Source: Rhodobacterales bacterium
GTDB lineage: Bacteria; Pseudomonadota; Alphaproteobacteria; Rhizobiales; Stappiaceae
Length of the DNA stretch: 64,000 bases
Assembly: GCA_008107755.1 (NCBI GenBank)
Contig: VIRH01000072.1
Span: forward strand, 1 to 64,000
Direction: 5' to 3'
The notes below the pieces were generated by a model, which saw only the letters and a list, made by a program, of their open reading frames with translations, was not told the origin of the DNA and made no database searches. The translations under genes were made by a program, and so were the position numbers. Shown piece after piece: positions 53,287-62,356 of this stretch. How positions within the stretch are numbered: the stretch's first letter is position 1; each line of letters opens with the position of its first letter.

Positions 53287-54927
53287 TTGGATAAAAACGT
53301 CAACGCGTTCACGCAGGGGCTGGAGAAGAACCCGGCGAATTACGCCGCGCTCAGCCCCTTGAGTTTCCTCGCCCGCGCCGCGGATGTCTTTCCCGACCAC
53401 ATCGCCATCATTCACGGGCGCCAGCGGACCGATTACCGCACGTTCTACGAACGCAGCCGAAAGCTTGCCTCCGCCCTCGCCTCACTCGGGATCGGCAAGA
53501 ACGACACCGTCAGCGTGATGCTGTCCAATGTGCCGCCGATGCTGGAGGCGCATTACGGTGTCCCCATGACCGGGGCGGTGCTTCATTCCATGAACACCCG
53601 GCTCGATGCCGCCATCGTCGCCTTCCAGCTGGATCATGCCGACAGCAGGGTGCTGATCACGGACCGCGAATTTGCTCCGGTGGTAAAGGAAGCGCTTTCC
53701 ATGGCCAGCGTGAAGCCGGTGGTCATCGACTATTCGGATCCCGAATTCCCGCAGACCGGTGACCGGCTTGGCGACCGGGATTATGAGGATTTCGTCCAAT
53801 CGGGCGATGCCGATTTCGCGTGGGCGCTTCCGGACGACGAATGGGATGCCATCGCCCTCAATTACACCTCGGGCACGACCGGCAACCCGAAGGGCGTCGT
53901 CTACCATCATCGCGGCGCCTATCTTCTGGCCCAGGCCAACGTCATCACGGCATCGATGGCCAAGCATCCGGTCTACCTCTGGACCCTGCCGATGTTCCAC
54001 TGCAACGGCTGGTGTTTTCCATGGTCGATTTCGCTGGTGGCCGGAACGCATGTCTGCCTGCGCTGGGTTCGCCCCCAGGCCATGTGGGACCTGATTGCAG
54101 ATGAGGAGGTGACTCACCTGTGCGGCGCGCCGATCATTATGTCGACCCTTCTGAACGCCGCTCCTGACCAGAAGCGCGACATCGACCGGGAGATCGAGTT
54201 CTTCACCGCCGCTGCCCCGCCGCCCGAGCCCGTGCTCGCGGCCATGAAGGACGCGGGCTTCAACGTTACCCATCTTTACGGTCTGACGGAGGTCTATGGC
54301 CCGGCGGTGGTCAATGACTGGAGGCGCGAATGGGATGCCCTGTCCTCCGCCGAGCAGGCCCAGAAGAAAGCCAGACAAGGCGTTCGCTATGTGGCGCTCG
54401 AGGGCCTCACCGTGCTGGATCCGGACACGCTTGAAGGGGTCCCGGCCGACGGGCAGACCCTTGGTGAGGTGATGTTCCGCGGCAATGTGGTGATGAAGGG
54501 ATATCTGAAGAACCCTGAGGCGAACGACAAGGCGTTTCGCGGCGGCTGGTTCCACTCCGGAGACCTCGGTGTCCTGCATCCGGACGGGTACATTCAGCTT
54601 AAGGACCGGTCGAAGGACATCATCATCTCCGGCGGCGAGAACATTTCCTCGATCGAGGTCGAGGAGGTGCTCTACAAGCACCCGGATGTGCAAGCCGCTG
54701 CGGTGGTGGCACGGCCGGACGAGAAATGGGGAGAAACGCCCTGCGCCTTCGTCGAACTGAAGGCCGGCTCCGACACGAGCGAAGCCGACCTGATAGCCTT
54801 CTGCCGGGACCATCTTGCCTCGTTCAAGGCACCGAAGACCGTCGTCTTCCGCGAGCTGCCGAAGACCTCGACTGGAAAGATTCAGAAGTTCGAACTGCGC
54901 GAGATCGCCAGGGGGCTTCCGGCGTGA
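53287..54927 (+). CDS. Acyl-CoA synthetase, DmdB-like
   Basis: The 546-residue ligase has YTSGTTGNPKGVVYHHRGAYL near 198, LWTLPMFHCNGWCFPWSISL near 234, HLYGLTEVYGPAVVNDWRREW near 328 and KTSTGKIQKFELREIARG with the catalytic lysine near 532. These match the group that contains 3-methylmercaptopropionyl-CoA ligase DmdB of the DMSP demethylation pathway as well as other short/medium-chain acyl ligases, so DmdB function is possible but unproven. No dmdA, dmdC or dmdD is visible. TTG 53287 is used as start, with GGGGAGGAG upstream. Confidence 0.75.
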   Translation: MDKNVNAFTQGLEKNPANYAALSPLSFLARAADVFPDHIAIIHGRQRTDYRTFYERSRKLASALASLGIGKNDTVSVMLSNVPPMLEAHYGVPMTGAVLHSMNTRLDAAIVAFQLDHADSRVLITDREFAPVVKEALSMASVKPVVIDYSDPEFPQTGDRLGDRDYEDFVQSGDADFAWALPDDEWDAIALNYTSGTTGNPKGVVYHHRGAYLLAQANVITASMAKHPVYLWTLPMFHCNGWCFPWSISLVAGTHVCLRWVRPQAMWDLIADEEVTHLCGAPIIMSTLLNAAPDQKRDIDREIEFFTAAAPPPEPVLAAMKDAGFNVTHLYGLTEVYGPAVVNDWRREWDALSSAEQAQKKARQGVRYVALEGLTVLDPDTLEGVPADGQTLGEVMFRGNVVMKGYLKNPEANDKAFRGGWFHSGDLGVLHPDGYIQLKDRSKDIIISGGENISSIEVEEVLYKHPDVQAAAVVARPDEKWGETPCAFVELKAGSDTSEADLIAFCRDHLASFKAPKTVVFRELPKTSTGKIQKFELREIARGLPA

Positions 54928-54953
54928 GCCAGGCAGGCGCCTGAAAAAACAAA

Positions 54954-54980
54954 AACGCCGCGGAGGTCGCGGCGTTTTCT
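54954..54980. terminator. Bidirectional terminator between the acyl-CoA ligase and the DUF465 gene
   Basis: AACGCCGC (54954–54961) pairs with GCGGCGTT (54969–54976); T-runs flank it on both strands (TTTTC to the right, TTTTTGTTTTTT on the minus strand to the left). Confidence 0.85.
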
Positions 54981-54999
54981 GTATCTTGGAATATGGCGT

Positions 55000-55179
55000 C
55001 TAGTGAATGGTCACATCCTGCCTTATTCGTTCGATTTCGTCCTTGATCTTGAGCTTTTGCCTTTTCATGTCAGCCAATTGGAGTGAGTCAGTACTCGGAT
55101 GTAACTGAGCGTTTTCGATCTTGCGTTTCATTTCCGCGTGACGGCGCTCGAGTTCTGCGAGATGCGACTGCATTGACAT
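55000..55179 (-). CDS. YdcH/DUF465-family small protein (copy 1)
   Basis: A 59-residue protein translated from the minus strand: it begins MSMQSHLAELERRHAEMKRK and contains LQLADMKRQKLKIKDEIERI, the DUF465/YdcH two-helix signature with the K-x-x-K-L-x-x-K-D-E-I motif. AGGAGG sits eight bases before the ATG. Function in bacteria unknown; the family is cytoplasmic, small and coiled. It is divergent from a second DUF465 gene at 55539. Confidence 0.85.
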   Translation of the reverse strand: MSMQSHLAELERRHAEMKRKIENAQLHPSTDSLQLADMKRQKLKIKDEIERIRQDVTIH

Positions 55180-55538
55180 GGAAAAACCTCCTGTCTGTTT
55201 GGCTCAACGCGAGAAGCTTGCCATACGAATTCCGGACTTGTCGATTGCCGATTCCGCATATCTCGTCCCTTTCGTCGGCATAATATGCATTCTCGCGAAC
55301 ATCCTTAGGAAACTCTGAAATTTTGGCGGGATTAAGAGCTTCAAAACTCGGGATTTTTTCCCCTGCGACATTTGCCAGATAAGCTTAATACGGTGGCCAG
55401 AACTGCGACGTTTTCACACTGTGTTTTCCACATCGTCGCACAGGAAGCGAAATCGGGCCATTGACATGCGAAAGATGTTATCTTGCCGCCGACAACAACA
55501 TGGAATCGGACTTGCGTCCTGCTTTCCGGGGGAATTTG
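55180..55538. other. Divergent promoter region between the two DUF465 genes
   Basis: About 360 bases. It contains a perfect 7-bp inverted repeat TGCGACG/CGTCGCA (55404–55410 and 55434–55440) around an AT-rich stretch that may bind a regulator. The downstream frame is open back to 55461 but the family start is at 55539. No other gene is seen. Confidence 0.45.
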
Positions 55539-55745
55539 ATGGCGCAACAGGATATTGACGCTTTGCGGAGCGAGCTGGCTCAACTTCGTCAGGAGCACCG
55601 GGATCTTGACGTTGCGGTGGAGGCCCTTGCCACAAGCGCAAATCACGACGCCCTCCAGCTTCAGCGCCTCAAGAAGAAGAAGCTCGTCCTCAAGGATCGG
55701 ATCGCGGTCCTGGAAGATCAGCTGCACCCGGATATTATCGCCTGA
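55539..55745 (+). CDS. YdcH/DUF465-family small protein (copy 2)
   Basis: A 68-residue protein, MAQQDIDALRSELAQLRQEH, with ALQLQRLKKKKLVLKDRIAVLE matching DUF465. GGGGGAA precedes the ATG at 55539. It differs enough from copy 1 to be an old paralogue. It lies upstream of purE but separated by about 200 bases. Confidence 0.82.
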   Translation: MAQQDIDALRSELAQLRQEHRDLDVAVEALATSANHDALQLQRLKKKKLVLKDRIAVLEDQLHPDIIA

Positions 55746-55947
55746 CGTGCACACCGGGTTGAATTGCTTTTCGGCCCGAATTTCCCCTCCTCGCATCCTC
55801 TGCCGCAACCCGCCAATTCGGCCTTGCGATACGCGGCGCGCTGCCTATACTCCGCGCTCTTCAAGATCAGCGGACGTCCGATCGAAACCGATGGACGTCC
55901 GCTGATCGTTTCAGATGTGTTCGAATAGCCCTGAACCGGAGCAGCAA

Positions 55948-56442
55948 ATGGCAAGAGCGGACGTCGCAATCATCATGGGCAGCCAGTCGGACTGGCCGAC
56001 AATGAAACATGCGGCCGAAACGCTCGACCAGCTCGGGATCAGTTACGAGGCCCGCATCGTGTCCGCGCACCGCACACCCGAGCGGATGTACGATTTCGCC
56101 AGGAACGCGAAGGCGGAAGGGTTCAGGATCATCATCGCGGGAGCCGGCGGCGCGGCCCATCTGCCCGGCATGACGGCCGCGCTGACACCGCTTCCGGTTT
56201 TCGGTGTCCCGGTTGAAAGCCGGGCCCTTTCCGGCGAGGACAGCCTGCTGTCCATCGTCCAGATGCCAGGCGGCATTCCCGTCGGCACGCTGGCCATCGG
56301 CAAGGCGGGCGCCACCAACGCGGCGCTTCTGGCCGCCGCCGTCCTCGCCCTTCACGACAGCGGCGTCGAGGCCGCGCTGGACAAGTACCGGGCCGAGCGC
56401 ACCGCGTCGGTTGGAGAAGTTCCCGTAGACGATCAGGCCTGA
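55948..56442 (+). CDS. purE: 5-(carboxyamino)imidazole ribonucleotide mutase (PurE)
   Basis: A 164-residue class I Pur[20 protein letters not shown] near residue 8, [14 protein letters not shown] near 44 with the catalytic histidine, [15 protein letters not shown], and [21 protein letters not shown]. It converts N5-CAIR to CAIR in purine biosynthesis. GGAGCAG lies before the ATG at 55948. It is followed by purK after 29 bases; the two form the usual purEK operon. Confidence 0.96.
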   Translation: MARADVAIIMGSQSDWPTMKHAAETLDQLGISYEARIVSAHRTPERMYDFARNAKAEGFRIIIAGAGGAAHLPGMTAALTPLPVFGVPVESRALSGEDSLLSIVQMPGGIPVGTLAIGKAGATNAALLAAAVLALHDSGVEAALDKYRAERTASVGEVPVDDQA

Positions 56443-56471
56443 GCCCGCAGGTACGAAAAGGATTTGATGCG

Positions 56472-57566
56472 ATGAGCGCGCGCGCAAGGTTGACCCCCGG
56501 CGACACGATCGGAATCCTCGGCGGAGGACAGCTTGGCCGCATGCTGGCGCAATCCGCCGCAGCCATGGGCCTGAAGGCCCATGTCTTCTGCCCGGACCCG
56601 AACAGTCCCGCCTTCGACGTCAGTGCGTTTCACACGGTAGCGCCTTATGAGGACATCGCGGCCCTGGACCGCTTTGCCGCCTCCGTTTCCGTCGTGACCT
56701 ACGAGTTCGAGAATGTGCCCGGGCCGACCGCAACCCATCTCGATGCCATCGTGCCCGTTCGTCCCGGTGCACGGGCGCTGGAAGTGTCCCAGGATCGCCT
56801 CTTCGAAAAGCGCTATCTTACCGAGGCCGGCGTCTCGATCGCGGCATTTGCCGATATCAACTCGCAGGCCGACCTCGACAAGGCGATCGAAGTCTTTGGC
56901 GGAACAGGTGTTCTGAAGACCCGCCGCTTCGGTTACGACGGCAAGGGCCAGCTCATGATCCGCAAGGCGGAAGACGCTGCCGGCGCCTTCGAACGGCTCG
57001 GCTCCGTTCCGGCGGTGCTGGAGGAACTGATCGGATTCGAATGCGAGGTGTCGGTCATCGTCGCCCGCGATCTGGACGGCACCTGCGCCAGCTACGACAT
57101 CGCCCGCAATCACCATGAGAACCATATCCTGAAGACCTCCACGGTTCCCGCCGGCGTGTCCGAGGAGACTGCACGCGCCGCCGGTGACATGGCCCGCAAG
57201 ATCGTCACCGGTCTCGACTATGTCGGCGTCATGGGCGTGGAGATGTTCCTGGTGCGGGACGAAGCCGGCGAGCGCCTTCTCGTCAACGAGATCGCCCCGC
57301 GCGTCCACAATTCCGGCCACTGGACCCAGGATGCATGTCTGGTGTCCCAGTTCGACCAGCATGTGCGAGCCGTCGCCGGCTGGCCAATCGGTTCGTGCGA
57401 CCGGCACTCCGACGCCGTTATGGAAAACCTGATCGGGTTCGATGCGGATGGCTGGGACGCTGTGCTGCGTGACCCCTCCGCCCAGCTCCATCTCTACGGC
57501 AAGGCGGAAACCCGCGAGGGCCGAAAGATGGGCCACGTCAACCGGATCAGCGACAAGACTGCCTGA
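56472..57566 (+). CDS. purK: N5-carboxyaminoimidazole ribonucleotide synthase (PurK)
   Basis: The 364-residue ATP-grasp enzyme has the N-terminal ILGGGQLGRMLAQSAAAMGL motif, VVTYEFENVP near residue 76, KTRRFGYDGKGQ near 152 and the C-terminal VNEIAPRVHNSGHWT. It converts AIR plus bicarbonate plus ATP to N5-CAIR, the substrate of PurE, encoded 29 bases upstream. Convergent with a MATE transporter gene 18 bases away. Confidence 0.96.
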   Translation: MSARARLTPGDTIGILGGGQLGRMLAQSAAAMGLKAHVFCPDPNSPAFDVSAFHTVAPYEDIAALDRFAASVSVVTYEFENVPGPTATHLDAIVPVRPGARALEVSQDRLFEKRYLTEAGVSIAAFADINSQADLDKAIEVFGGTGVLKTRRFGYDGKGQLMIRKAEDAAGAFERLGSVPAVLEELIGFECEVSVIVARDLDGTCASYDIARNHHENHILKTSTVPAGVSEETARAAGDMARKIVTGLDYVGVMGVEMFLVRDEAGERLLVNEIAPRVHNSGHWTQDACLVSQFDQHVRAVAGWPIGSCDRHSDAVMENLIGFDADGWDAVLRDPSAQLHLYGKAETREGRKMGHVNRISDKTA

Positions 57567-57584
57567 CGGACACGTCCCGCCGCC

Positions 57585-58988
57585 TCAGCCGGCGGCGGGG
57601 ACCAGTCCGAGCGCATTGCGCCGGGCAAAGCGCCGGTTTGCCAGAACAGCCACTGATGCCAGGCCGCCGGCAAGACCACACCAGATGCCGACGCCGCCCC
57701 AGCCGGCCGCGAAGCCGAGCCCCAGCGACAGGCTGATGCCGACCACCCAATAGCCGAACAGCGCATAGAACAGCGGTATCTTGGTGTCCCCGAGGCCGCG
57801 CAGATTGTTCACGCCGATGATCTGCGCTCCATCGGCCAGTTGGAAGAGCGCGGCAACAAGCAGATACGACGAACCGAATGCAAGCACCTGCGCCGCCTGC
57901 GGGTCATCAAGGTCGAGGTAGAAGCCGACCAGCATTTCAGGTGCGATCCAGAAGATGATCGCGAAGCTTCCCATGCAGATCATCGTGACGACAAGCGCTG
58001 TCCAGCCGGCACGGCCGACGCCTTCCCTGTCGCCTTTCCCGGCTGCAAGGCTCACCCGGGTCATGGCGGCGACCGAAAGACCGACAGGCACCATGAAGGT
58101 GATGGAGGAAATCTGCAGCGCGATGCCGTGACCGGCCAGGGGCAACGTCCCGAGCCAGCCGACCATGATGGACGAGGCAGCAAACAGCGCCCCTTCGGCG
58201 ATGATCGTAAAGCCGATAGGCAGCCCCAGCCGCACGATCTGGAAGAACACCGGCCAGTCCGAGCGCCAGATCCTGCCCAGGATGTGATACCGGCGCAATC
58301 TGGGATGACGAATGGCAAAGACCAGAAGAAAGAGAAAGGTCGTCGTCGAACTCAGCACGGACGCAATGCCCGCACCTGTCAGCTCCAGCCGCGGAAAGCC
58401 GAAGTTCCCGAAGATCAGCAGATAGTCGAGAATGGCATTGGCAATGGCGCCGGCAATAGTCGCCCAAAGCACCACCTGCGTCATTTCCATCACGGTCAGG
58501 AAACCGCGCACCGCCATGATCAGCAGGGCGGGCAGCATGGTCCACTGGAGGAAACGCATGTAATGACCGGCGAGCGCAGCGATCTCCGGCTCCTGGCCGA
58601 GCAGCAACAGGATCGTCTCGGTGAAGAAGAGCAGGACCCAGACGGGAATGCTGAAGATGACCGCGACCCAGAATCCCATGCGCACCGCACGGCGCAGGTC
58701 ACGCGGCTTGCGCTGGCCGAGCGCACGCGCGGCAAGGGGAATGACTGCCTGCAGAACGCCCATGCCGAAGAACCACAGCAGCATGTAGAAATTGAAGGCC
58801 AGGACGGAGGCCGCCAGTTCCGGCGCGCCGAGACGGCCGATCATCAACACATCGGTGGTATTGATCGCCATCTGAGCGATCTGGGCCCCGGCGAGCGGCA
58901 GACCCAATGCGAGCGTCGGCAGGACGTCGGACCGCCAGAGAGACGGGCGCGTTTGCGAATCGGCCGCCATCGATGCATTCTGCGGCAT
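57585..58988 (-). CDS. MATE-family multidrug/sodium antiporter
   Basis: A 467-residue integral membrane protein with about twelve spans and two homologous halves of the NorM/MATE type: LALGLPLAGAQIAQMAINTTDVLMIGRLG near residue 27, LAARALGQRKPRDLRRAV near 85 and, in the second half, GLPIGFTIIAEGALFAASSIMVGWLG near 254. These exporters extrude cationic drugs or metabolites with sodium or proton gradients. Convergent with purK; no gene-specific regulator is adjacent. Confidence 0.9.
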   Translation of the reverse strand: MPQNASMAADSQTRPSLWRSDVLPTLALGLPLAGAQIAQMAINTTDVLMIGRLGAPELAASVLAFNFYMLLWFFGMGVLQAVIPLAARALGQRKPRDLRRAVRMGFWVAVIFSIPVWVLLFFTETILLLLGQEPEIAALAGHYMRFLQWTMLPALLIMAVRGFLTVMEMTQVVLWATIAGAIANAILDYLLIFGNFGFPRLELTGAGIASVLSSTTTFLFLLVFAIRHPRLRRYHILGRIWRSDWPVFFQIVRLGLPIGFTIIAEGALFAASSIMVGWLGTLPLAGHGIALQISSITFMVPVGLSVAAMTRVSLAAGKGDREGVGRAGWTALVVTMICMGSFAIIFWIAPEMLVGFYLDLDDPQAAQVLAFGSSYLLVAALFQLADGAQIIGVNNLRGLGDTKIPLFYALFGYWVVGISLSLGLGFAAGWGGVGIWCGLAGGLASVAVLANRRFARRNALGLVPAAG

Positions 58989-59402
58989 GAGGTCCTCCAG
59001 GATGCGGGACGAAGACAGGCCCTCTCGTCGGGAGGTCCTCGGTCTGGGAAAGGCGTCCAGCTCTACTTGTCATCGGCTGGTCTGTCCAGAAAACTTCCGC
59101 TTTTCCTTATGCGGATCATCCTTTATTTTCTCAATCACTGTGGACACATGCCGAGAGCTCTGGTATTAAGCCGGCCACAGTGAGCGACGCGTCAGCGGCG
59201 ATCAGGTTTCTGTATACAGTTGAATGCATTGCGATCGAGCGGTTGCATTCGTGCTTTGATTGGCTTGGGGTCAAGCCAGTCGCGGAAATCGCTGACGAAG
59301 TCTCGCTTCAATCATTGTTCTTTAATGGCAGTTGCCGTTTTACGGCAAAGTCAAATTCTGGCTGCGGATAGGCCGCAGCGCTTAGAAAACGGGAAAAAAC
59401 GC
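58989..59402. other. Intergenic region upstream of rpsU
   Basis: About 415 bases between the MATE gene (leftward) and rpsU. It contains a small hairpin TGGCTTG/CAAGCCA (59261–59277) and A/T-rich tracts suitable for the strong promoter expected of rpsU. The rpsU frame is open upstream to 59220 but this is not conserved. No other gene is supported. Confidence 0.4.
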
Positions 59403-59630
59403 GTGCAGGTTTTGGTTCGCGACAACAATGTCGATCAGGCGCTGAAGGCGCTCAAGAAAAAGATGCAGCGCGAAGGCATCTTCCGTGAAATGAAACTTCG
59501 CGGTCACTTCGAAAAGCCGTCCGAGAAAAAGGCGCGTGAAAAGGCTGAAGCAATTCGCCGTGCGCGCAAGCTGGCTCGCAAGCGGGCTCAGCGCGAAGGT
59601 CTGCTTCCGGGCAAGTCCGCTCGCCGCTGA
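59403..59630 (+). CDS. rpsU: Ribosomal protein bS21
   Basis: A 75-residue basic protein reading [20 protein letters not shown] followed by [22 protein letters not shown], an unmistakable alphaproteobacterial bS21. The GTG at 59403 is the family start; a GGGAA sequence lies upstream. bS21 sits near the anti-Shine-Dalgarno region of the 30S subunit and aids initiation. A good terminator follows at 59691. Confidence 0.95.
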   Translation: MQVLVRDNNVDQALKALKKKMQREGIFREMKLRGHFEKPSEKKAREKAEAIRRARKLARKRAQREGLLPGKSARR

Positions 59631-59690
59631 TTGCGGCTCGAGTGGCCCGGCAGCTACCACTGTCGCCAGTTCTGGCAGATTTGCCGTAAG

Positions 59691-59717
59691 GCCGGCCGGT
59701 ATAACGGTCGGCTTTTT
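59691..59717 (+). terminator. Rho-independent terminator of rpsU
   Basis: GCCGGCCG (59691–59698) pairs with CGGTCGGC (59705–59712, one G-U pair), followed by five T residues. Confidence 0.82.
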
Positions 59718-59831
59718 GGCGTTTTGCGGATATGTTCCGGACAGACGCCCACGATTCCCTTGAGGTCTTTTTCACGCCCTGTTGGCGTTTGAAGAACGAC
59801 CTTGTCCGATAGCCGACTGTTAAGAGAACAA

Positions 59832-60656
59832 ATGAGCAGCATGCGCCCGTACCTGCCACGTGCCACCCTTTTCAGCCTGGCGATGCTTCTGGCCGGCTGT
59901 GTCGGCGGCAATGTCTACAACGACGTTCCGATCAACACCTCCGCCGGCTCCTCGACGAACATCGCCTCTCTCACGGCCGTTATCGAGGCGAACCCGTCGG
60001 ACGCCACCGCTTACAGCACGCGCGGGATCGCCTACGGGCAGGCCGGCAAGCTGGACCAGGCGATCGAGGACTTCAACAAGGCGCTTCAGCTCAACCCGCA
60101 GTCCTACCAGACCTACGCCAACCGGGCGCTGGTCTACCGCCGTCAGGGCCAGGACCAGCTTGCAGTCTCCGACTATACCCGCGCGATCAACATCAAGCCG
60201 GATTATGATGTGGCCTATGTCGGCCGCGGCAACATCTATCGCCAGCAGGGCAACTATTCCGCAGCGCTCGCCGATTTCAACTCGGTCATCGCCCGCGACA
60301 GTTCCGACGCCCGCGCGTTCTACAATCGCGGGCTGATCTACCAGGCCCAGAACCAGAACAATCGCGCGATCGAGGATTTCGCCACAGCCATCGGCCTGAA
60401 CCCGAAGGCAAGTGCGCCCTACATTGCACGCGGCATCTCCTATCTGGCGGTCAACGACCCGAAGGCAGCTTTCTCCGACCTGTCCATGGCCGTCAATCTC
60501 GACCGGGATTCGGCAATCGCCTGGGCCAATCGCGGCCTTGCGCTGGAACAGCTCGGCAAGCCCAAGGAAGCCCAGCGCAGCTATAGCCGCGCCATGACCC
60601 TGGACAATTCCAACAAGATCGCCCGCGACGGCCTCGGCAGGGTCAGCCGCGGCTGA
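59832..60656 (+). CDS. Tetratricopeptide-repeat lipoprotein
   Basis: The 274-residue protein starts with a lipoprotein signal peptide (MSSMRPYLPRATLFSLAMLLAGC; lipobox LAGC) and contains about six TPR units (for example KLDQAIEDFNKALQLNPQSY, NYSAALADFNSVIARDSSDA, NNRAIEDFATAIGLNPKAS) from about residue 50 to 270. It is likely anchored in the envelope, as a protein-interaction scaffold like NlpI. The start at 59832 gives a normal signal peptide. No operon partner is evident. Confidence 0.85.
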   Translation: MSSMRPYLPRATLFSLAMLLAGCVGGNVYNDVPINTSAGSSTNIASLTAVIEANPSDATAYSTRGIAYGQAGKLDQAIEDFNKALQLNPQSYQTYANRALVYRRQGQDQLAVSDYTRAINIKPDYDVAYVGRGNIYRQQGNYSAALADFNSVIARDSSDARAFYNRGLIYQAQNQNNRAIEDFATAIGLNPKASAPYIARGISYLAVNDPKAAFSDLSMAVNLDRDSAIAWANRGLALEQLGKPKEAQRSYSRAMTLDNSNKIARDGLGRVSRG

Positions 60657-60792
60657 CCCTCGGACACCATCTGACCTGCGCCGCGGCCAGCTGTATCGCA
60701 AAACCTCACGTTAGGTGATCGGGATCAACGCAGCTTCGCGACGGGCACGGCTTACTGCCCGCAAGAACGCCACATGGCCAGCGGGGTGTCTC

Positions 60793-61377
60793 ATGAAATC
60801 GATCCTTGTCATCAACGGCCATCCCGATCCTGCGGATGAGCATCTCTGCCACGCCCTCGCCCGCGCCTATCAGGACGCTGCGCGAGAGGCCGGGCACAAC
60901 TCCGACCTGATCCGGATCGCCGATCTCGATTTCCCGGTCCTTCGCATTCCTTCCGAGTTCGAGAACGAGCCGACGCCGGAGCCGCTGCGCCCTGCCCGCG
61001 ACGCCCTGCTCGGCGCCGACCATCTCGTTCTGGTGTCTCCTCTCTGGCTCGGCACCCTGCCCGCCTACACGAAGGCCTTCCTGGAGCAAATCCTGTACCA
61101 TGACACCGCGTTCGAACGCCACGAACAGGGCAGGTGGCCGAAAGGCAAGTTCCATGACAAGTCGGCGCGCATCGTTTTGACCATGGGCATGCCTGCCCTC
61201 GCCTACCGGCTGTGGTTCAGGGCGCACGGACTGAAGAACCTCCAGCGCAACATCCTGGGATTTGTCGGCTTTCGTACGGTCCGCTCCACCCTCTTCGGCA
61301 TGGTCGGCGAACCGGATCCCGTGCGCTTTGAAGGCTGGTTCGACAAGATGCGGGACCTTGACCGCAAGGCGGCCTGA
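60793..61377 (+). CDS. Flavodoxin-fold NAD(P)H oxidoreductase (NQO/MdaB-like)
   Basis: The 194-residue protein has the start ILVINGHPDPADEHLCHALARAY (about 4–26), the FMN-phosphate region typical of the flavodoxin_2 family, DHLVLVSPLWLGTLPAYTKAFLEQIL near 79, and PALAYRLWFRAHG further on. Related proteins are quinone reductases or kefF-type regulators. ATG 60793 is chosen over the upstream in-frame start at 60715 because of family N-terminus. Function beyond NAD(P)H:acceptor reduction is not deducible. Confidence 0.8.
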   Translation: MKSILVINGHPDPADEHLCHALARAYQDAAREAGHNSDLIRIADLDFPVLRIPSEFENEPTPEPLRPARDALLGADHLVLVSPLWLGTLPAYTKAFLEQILYHDTAFERHEQGRWPKGKFHDKSARIVLTMGMPALAYRLWFRAHGLKNLQRNILGFVGFRTVRSTLFGMVGEPDPVRFEGWFDKMRDLDRKAA

Positions 61378-61524
61378 ACAATCTGGAATTGCTGTCGGCA
61401 TCCAGACCGGGATTTCCCCCTGTTTTCCAGGCCCGTTTTCGACGCCTTCCGGCAACTATGCTAGTTTTCGCGCTCCGATTCGCGTTCTCGCGACCCTGCC
61501 CTCGTGCTGAAGGATCCGGTTCCG

Positions 61525-62334
61525 ATGACCGCGAGCCCCATCATCATAACCTCGCCGATCGCCGGGTGCGGCACCTCGCTGTTGCAGCGCCTGGTCACCG
61601 GCTCTGCCAACGGCATCTGCTACGGCGAGGTTCCCGGACGCCGCTTCGCGGAACTCTGCGACTTCGCGCACAGGGAAATGGTCGCGGTTCAGGAAAACCA
61701 GCAGCGTCAGTCACTGGACTGGAACGAGGCATTCGGCGGAGATGTGGACCTCTGGCTCGACCATCTCGACCTGCCGGGTGACTTTCCAAAACATGCCCTC
61801 GCCGGCGCGGTGCGATTCTACAAGGATCATATCGACGAGGCGACTCGAGCCATGGAGATGGACGTTTGGGCCCTCAAGGTCGACGCGCTCGAGTTCACCC
61901 ATGTCACCAGGATCGCGGACCTCGTCAACGATCTCAAATGCCTCTTCATCTACCGCAACATCTTTGACGTCATCCGGGCGCAGAAGGCGCGAGGCCTGAT
62001 CGCCGACAAGCAGAAGCTTCTGGAGGCCTGCATCCAGTGGGTCAAGAACACCGAGGTGATCGCAGCCTTGAAGCGGCGAAACTTCGAGAACCTGCCGACG
62101 ATGCTGCATGTCATGCAATATGAAGATCTTGTCGAAAATGCCGACGCCCACATTTCTAGCCTTGAGAGCTTTGCCGACCTGCACGGGATGAAGCCGGACG
62201 TCATCGCACTGGATACGGACGACGCCACCTCACACGGCTTGGCGGAGCTCACGGCGGAAGAGACCGATTCCATCACCACGGTCTGTGGGTCCCGGATGCA
62301 GGAAATCTACCCCGCCTTCAACCTTCTGCACTAA
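61525..62334 (+). CDS. Sulfotransferase-like P-loop protein
   Basis: A 269-residue protein starting MTASPIIITSPIAGCGTSLL; the SPIAGCGTSLLQRLV loop resembles the 5'-PAPS-binding loop of sulfotransferases, and CLFIYRNIFDVIRAQKARG (about residue 140) resembles the 3'-phosphate-binding LYRNPxDVxxS region. It could transfer sulfate to a cell-surface sugar or lipid, or be a non-catalytic relative. No sugar-modifying or nod genes are nearby. The start at 61525 has GAAGGA ten bases upstream; GTG 61504 also is in frame. Confidence 0.55.
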   Translation: MTASPIIITSPIAGCGTSLLQRLVTGSANGICYGEVPGRRFAELCDFAHREMVAVQENQQRQSLDWNEAFGGDVDLWLDHLDLPGDFPKHALAGAVRFYKDHIDEATRAMEMDVWALKVDALEFTHVTRIADLVNDLKCLFIYRNIFDVIRAQKARGLIADKQKLLEACIQWVKNTEVIAALKRRNFENLPTMLHVMQYEDLVENADAHISSLESFADLHGMKPDVIALDTDDATSHGLAELTAEETDSITTVCGSRMQEIYPAFNLLH

Positions 62335-62356
62335 TACCAAAGGGCGCGCGCACCCC

